Shown here: positions 24,400-27,493 of the stretch, one piece after another | How positions within the stretch are numbered: the stretch's first letter is position 1 | How the letters are laid out: each line of letters opens with the position of its first letter | Assembly (NCBI GenBank): GCA_016841005.1 | Contig: JAEORG010000275.1 | Coordinates: 1-27,493, forward strand | From: Candidatus Thorarchaeota archaeon | Lineage (GTDB): Archaea > Asgardarchaeota > Thorarchaeia > Thorarchaeales > Thorarchaeaceae | Reading direction: 5' to 3' | Length of the DNA: 27,493 bases | Made by a program: the position numbers and the translations under genes | The notes under the pieces: model-generated | Seen by the model: the letters and a program-made list of their open reading frames with translations, nothing else | Database searches by the model: none | Told to the model about the DNA's origin: nothing

Positions 24400-24930
24400 A
24401 TGACAATCAGCGATACTAGAGAGGTGCTTCCCCTGAAGAAAGTTCCAAAGAAGATTGTGATGGTTGGTGCTGGAGGGTGTGGAAAGAGCTCAATTGCATC
24501 ACGACTAGCTACAGGTAGCTTTGTTGATCATAAAATGACCATCGGACTCGGTGTAGATTCTTGGACTTCAGTTGATGATGATAATGGAGTCGAAATTCAC
24601 GCATCAATTTTTGATCTGGGTGGACAGGAACATTTCAGGTTCTTTCACGAAGGGTTAGTTACTGGTGCAAGCATTCTGTTGCTGGTTTTTGATGTAACAC
24701 GACTAAAGACGTTGTTCTCCCTCAGCGAATGGATTCCAATCGTAGAACAGATTCCCCGTTCCAGATGGATTCTGGTTGGTAACAAGCTTGACGACCACTC
24801 GATGGTTTCAGAGGAAGATATCATTGAGAAGTCTCTAGAATGGGGTATACCATGGATTACAGTAAGTGCAAAAGAAGGAATCAATTTCAACAATCTTATC
24901 AAAATGATTCTTGCGATAAGAGACAGCTAG
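24400..24930 (+). CDS. Ras/Arf-like small GTPase
   Basis: About 176 residues from the first ATG, the usual size of a free small GTPase. All G motifs are visible: P-loop GAGGCGKS (23-30), switch I Thr47 in MTIGLGVD, DLGGQE (72-77), NKLD (128-131) and SAK (156-158). DLGGQ in G3 is Arf/Gtr/Rup-like, while the switch I region (TIGLGVD) is Rab/Ras-like. There is no C-terminal Cys box or N-terminal myristoylation-type glycine, so it is not obviously lipid-anchored. The frame extends upstream to a TTG at 24328, but that extension has no conserved content and lies at or before the likely transcription start. Many such GTPases are characteristic of Asgard archaea. A terminator-like hairpin overlaps its stop, so it is probably transcribed alone. 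Confidence 0.92.
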   Translation: MTISDTREVLPLKKVPKKIVMVGAGGCGKSSIASRLATGSFVDHKMTIGLGVDSWTSVDDDNGVEIHASIFDLGGQEHFRFFHEGLVTGASILLLVFDVTRLKTLFSLSEWIPIVEQIPRSRWILVGNKLDDHSMVSEEDIIEKSLEWGIPWITVSAKEGINFNNLIKMILAIRDS

Positions 24931-24971
24931 GTCCATTTTGGAAATGTAACAGATTCCATGATGGACCTTTC
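24930..24971 (+). terminator. Hairpin terminator after the GTPase gene
   Basis: GGTCCAT at 24930-24936 pairs with ATGGACC at 24961-24967. After a small internal loop, TGGAA at 24939-24943 pairs with TTCCA at 24954-24958, leaving a 10-base loop. A short T-rich run (TTTCT) follows. The stem begins on the last base of the GTPase stop codon. Confidence 0.6.
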
Positions 24972-25062
24972 TACCTATTATACACATCAATTTGTTAGAA
25001 GCACCTTACGTCAATCTTAAGTGCAAAACTGGTTTTTCACTTTTCAAATAGAGGTCTCCATA

Positions 25063-26952
25063 ATGAGAATGCTACAGATTCACAGTGATGGTTTTTCATT
25101 TGAAGCAAAGAGAAAAGCCTTGAAGAATGCAGAGAAGATTGATTCGAAGAGTTACTCGACTGACGATTCCTGTCTAGTCAATTTTATTGCTGCAGAGACC
25201 TCTGACACAAAGAATCTGACTAAGGCTGCGAAACTGACAGCTGATATGATAGCGAATGCGGCAGATGAAGTCAAAGAAAAGAAGATCATCGTCTATCCAT
25301 GGGTTCACCTAAGCGAGAGTCCATCAAAACCAGATGCTGCACTCAAGCTCCTGAAGAGTGTGGCAAAGGATCTGCAGGGTCGTGGATACGATGTCCTTAG
25401 AATTCCCTTTGGCTGGTACAAATCCTTTATGATACATTGCAAAGGGCATCCACTTGCTGAAAGGTCTAAGGTACTTGACATTACCAAAGTTGCAGACAAA
25501 GCTGAGGGTGAGGTCACGGAAGGAGAAGACTTGACTGCACTTCATGCAGAAGCAGAAGTACATTCAAAGTTCTACATTTTTGAACCAGATGGAAAAGTGA
25601 CTGAGTTTGATAAATTCGATTATACAGGTTACGAAGAGCTCAGGCTCTATGTTTCATATGAAACTGCAAAAGACCGTACTGCACATGATCCTCCCGCCCA
25701 CATTGAGTTAATGAAAAATCTTGAGCTTGTTGACTATGAGCCAGGTTCTGATGCAGGGAATTTCAGATGGCCACCAAGAGGATTTACTCTCAAACGAGCT
25801 ATTGAAGAACGAGTCACTAAGGAAATGGTGGATTACGGAGCGCATGTCGTTCAAACCCCTCTAATCTATGACTATGAGCATCCTTCGCTCAAATCATATT
25901 TACAACGTTTTCCGTCTCGTCAATATGTTGTCAGGTCTGGTGACCATGATTATTTTGCAAGGTTCTCAGCATGCTTTGGTCAATTTCTGCTAATTTCACA
26001 AGCTGTTATTTCATACAAACAACTTCCTTTGAAGCTGTTTGAAATTGCACCAAGCTATAGAAGAGAACAGAGTGGAGAGCTTGCAGGAATGCGACGACCT
26101 AGAGCGTTTACAATGCCTGATATCCACGAGATTGTGGCTGATGTTGAGATGGCAAAGGATGCCGTGAACAATCAAATGGTATTTGTTGAGAAACTTCACG
26201 CAGAGTTGGAAATCTCATATGAGGTTTCATTCAGGGTCTTGAAATCGTTTTATGAAGAGAATGAAGAATTTGTCAAGGGTGTTGTGGCTAAGGTCGGTAA
26301 ACCAGTATTGATTGAAATCTTTGATGAACGTTATGCTTACTTCCTGTTCAAAGGCGAATGGAATGTTGTCGATGAACAGAAGAAGGCAGGGTGTCTTGGC
26401 ACGATTCAAATTGATGTTGAGAATGCTGAACGATTCGATATCAAGTACATTGGTGAAGATGGAAAAGAACATCGTCCGTTAATTCTTCACACTTCTCCTT
26501 CAGGTTCAGTAGAGAGAATTCTCTATGGCGTGTTGGAGCAAGCTAACAAAGATAAGAAAAATGGGAAGAAACCAATGCTTCCTCTCTGGATGACTCCAGT
26601 CCAGGTAAGGTTCTTACCTGTTGATGATAATTTAGTCGATTACTCGATCGAGCTAGGAAAGAAACTTGATACTGCTGGAATCAGATATGAGATTGATGAC
26701 AGATCAATGACTCTAGGTAAAAAGATACGATCCGCAGAGAAACTATGGATTCCCTATATCTGTGTTGTAGGTGAAAAAGAGAAAGAATCAGGAAATCTAT
26801 CAGTACGTATTCGACGTCAGAAGGATCAGTCTACAATGAACATTGACGAAATAGCCAAGGAGATTTCTGATAAAACTAGTTTCGCACCTAAACAGAGATT
26901 ACTTCTTCCTTCCCTAATCTCCAAGCAACCAATTTTCTCAAGAGAAGTGTAA
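25063..26952 (+). CDS. thrS: Threonyl-tRNA synthetase, archaeal type
   Basis: About 629 residues. The N-terminal domain (about 1-140) is the archaeal editing domain, related to D-aminoacyl-tRNA deacylase. It has the characteristic YPWVHLSESP and IPFGWYKSFMIHCKGHPLAE and removes Ser from tRNA-Thr. The class II catalytic core follows, with motif 2 near YRREQSGELAGMRRPRAFTMPDIH read in two parts, and a motif 3 region HTSPSGSVER. The C-terminal anticodon-binding domain starts at PLWMTPVQVRFLP. ATG at 25063 was chosen because GAGGT lies 7 bases upstream; a GTG at 25021 opens a longer frame without a ribosome site or conserved sequence. It is a single-gene unit between two hairpin terminators. The identification is firm. 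Confidence 0.97.
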   Translation: MRMLQIHSDGFSFEAKRKALKNAEKIDSKSYSTDDSCLVNFIAAETSDTKNLTKAAKLTADMIANAADEVKEKKIIVYPWVHLSESPSKPDAALKLLKSVAKDLQGRGYDVLRIPFGWYKSFMIHCKGHPLAERSKVLDITKVADKAEGEVTEGEDLTALHAEAEVHSKFYIFEPDGKVTEFDKFDYTGYEELRLYVSYETAKDRTAHDPPAHIELMKNLELVDYEPGSDAGNFRWPPRGFTLKRAIEERVTKEMVDYGAHVVQTPLIYDYEHPSLKSYLQRFPSRQYVVRSGDHDYFARFSACFGQFLLISQAVISYKQLPLKLFEIAPSYRREQSGELAGMRRPRAFTMPDIHEIVADVEMAKDAVNNQMVFVEKLHAELEISYEVSFRVLKSFYEENEEFVKGVVAKVGKPVLIEIFDERYAYFLFKGEWNVVDEQKKAGCLGTIQIDVENAERFDIKYIGEDGKEHRPLILHTSPSGSVERILYGVLEQANKDKKNGKKPMLPLWMTPVQVRFLPVDDNLVDYSIELGKKLDTAGIRYEIDDRSMTLGKKIRSAEKLWIPYICVVGEKEKESGNLSVRIRRQKDQSTMNIDEIAKEISDKTSFAPKQRLLLPSLISKQPIFSREV

Positions 26953-26963
26953 ACGAATGAAAC

Positions 26964-27013
26964 TTGGAGGGGTTTGAAAGCTCCTCCAATGTTTTCTTTC
27001 TCTCCCTATTCTT
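26964..27013 (+). terminator. Intrinsic-type terminator of thrS
   Basis: TTGGAGGGG at 26964-26972 pairs with CTCCTCCAA at 26981-26989 over 9 bp with one G-T wobble and an 8-base loop. A pyrimidine-rich, T-rich tract follows (26990-27013). It lies 11 bases after the thrS stop and is the clearest terminator in the window. Confidence 0.75.
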
Positions 27014-27083
27014 TATGCAACTATAACAAGCCTTTTAGATGTTCAAACGAATAGTGACAGAAAGTTAACTATGGTGAACAAGA

Positions 27084-27332
27084 ATGCGGGTAATGTCGCA
27101 AGAGACCTCAATGGAAACTAACAAGATCATTAACGAAGCAATCACATACTTTAACGGTCACTTCGGTATTCCAGTTGCGAATCATGTTGAAAATTGTTGT
27201 ATTGAGTTTTGTAGTGACCTCGGTTTTGTCACAATCCAAATCCTTCCAAAAGGGGCGAAGAACGAAGTCATTCTAACGACTAGGGAATGGGAATATCAAG
27301 TCTTAGAGTTTATCAAATTTCTACGTTCATAG
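27084..27332 (+). CDS. Small hypothetical protein
   Basis: An 82-residue ORF with ATG at 27084; internal ATGs at codons 4 and 10 are alternatives and no strong ribosome site is seen. An upstream CTTTATGC around 27009-27016 could be a TATA-like element. The sequence has a helical N-terminus, a central Cys/His stretch (HVENCCIEFC), beta-like strands (FVTIQILPKG, EVILTTREW) and a final helix. It is not recognised and no function is proposed. Balanced composition and a position after a terminator support it being real. Confidence 0.5.
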   Translation: MRVMSQETSMETNKIINEAITYFNGHFGIPVANHVENCCIEFCSDLGFVTIQILPKGAKNEVILTTREWEYQVLEFIKFLRS

Positions 27333-27443
27333 TAATTGTTGCACTATTCTCATTATGGAATGTATACTATTCGCAAGATTCGGAACTGTTTTTACTCGCC
27401 GTTCACAAGGATTTCATGTTCATCGCAACGAGGAGTGTAGAGC

Positions 27444-27493
27444 GTGCGCGTACTAGTATTGGGTTCCGGACAGATGGGACGAGGGGCAGTTTA
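27444..27493 (+). CDS. 5' end of a Rossmann-fold dehydrogenase, saccharopine-dehydrogenase-like
   Basis: GTG at 27444 has a strong ribosome site, GAGGAGTG at 27430-27437. The 16 complete codons visible encode MRVLVLGSGQMGRGAV, a first beta strand followed by the dinucleotide-binding motif G-x-G-x-x-G. The wording is typical of the N-terminus of saccharopine dehydrogenase-like and related NAD(P) enzymes. The gene runs off the right edge, so the specific enzyme cannot be confirmed from so short a piece. Confidence 0.6.
   Translation, partial: MRVLVLGSGQMGRGAV

Noticed and set aside
25021..25062. GTG start adding 14 residues to thrS
   Set aside because: The ATG at 25063 has GAGGT at ideal spacing, and the family's N-terminus begins there.

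Overview
The window reads as a stretch of an archaeal chromosome, most likely from an Asgard archaeon, possibly Thorarchaeota-like. Four things point that way. It has a threonyl-tRNA synthetase with the archaeal N-terminal editing domain. It has a stand-alone Ras/Arf-like small GTPase. It has a secreted substrate-binding protein with an archaeal-style Thr-rich stalk and C-terminal membrane anchor. Upstream regions carry TATA-like boxes, and one gene looks leaderless. The DNA is AT-rich and TAA, TAG and TGA are all ordinary stops. No rRNA, tRNA, CRISPR array, transposase or phage gene was seen. The lineage is an inference from gene content.

Layout. Positions 1-329 hold the 3' end of an unrecognised gene. 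Positions 535-3515 hold a tightly coupled pair: an MFS carboxylate-type transporter and a ThDP-dependent lyase/decarboxylase. Convergent to it on the minus strand (3517-5460) is a second coupled pair, an extended SDR epimerase followed by a 3-hydroxyacyl-CoA dehydrogenase. A DinB-like gene (5571-6044) overlaps tail to tail with a large molybdopterin oxidoreductase (6023-8419) that carries an inserted two-cluster ferredoxin; a GPH-type sugar symporter (8470-9915) lies upstream of it. The gap 9916-10153 contains a cluster of TGACCA/TGGTCA sites including an 11-bp inverted repeat. It separates the symporter from a divergent 1097-residue protein that joins an N-acetyltransferase domain to a long beta-rich region. 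From 13.5 to 16.8 kb lie two more GNAT proteins, an alpha-helical unknown and a second SDR epimerase.

From 17.0 to 20.9 kb come a two-TM protein, a membrane-anchored SGNH hydrolase, a tandem Lrp/AsnC-type regulator and a mycothione-reductase-like flavoprotein with a His-rich tail. At 20996-22900 is an oligopeptide-type substrate-binding protein whose lobes appear in permuted order. Two in-frame TAG codons cut it off from its own stalk and anchor. The remainder holds a thiolase (22939-24153), the small GTPase (24400-24930), thrS (25063-26952) with a good terminator, a small unknown ORF, and the first codons of a Rossmann-fold dehydrogenase at the right edge.

How the genes fit together. The content is mostly organic-substrate catabolism: carboxylate and sugar uptake, a ThDP lyase, and the thiolase and hydroxyacyl-CoA dehydrogenase steps of acyl-CoA oxidation. 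A molybdenum redox enzyme and a disulfide reductase accompany it. The observations most worth following are the broken but frame-preserved binding protein, the GNAT/beta-sandwich fusion with its operator-like cluster, and the ferredoxin inserted in the molybdopterin enzyme.
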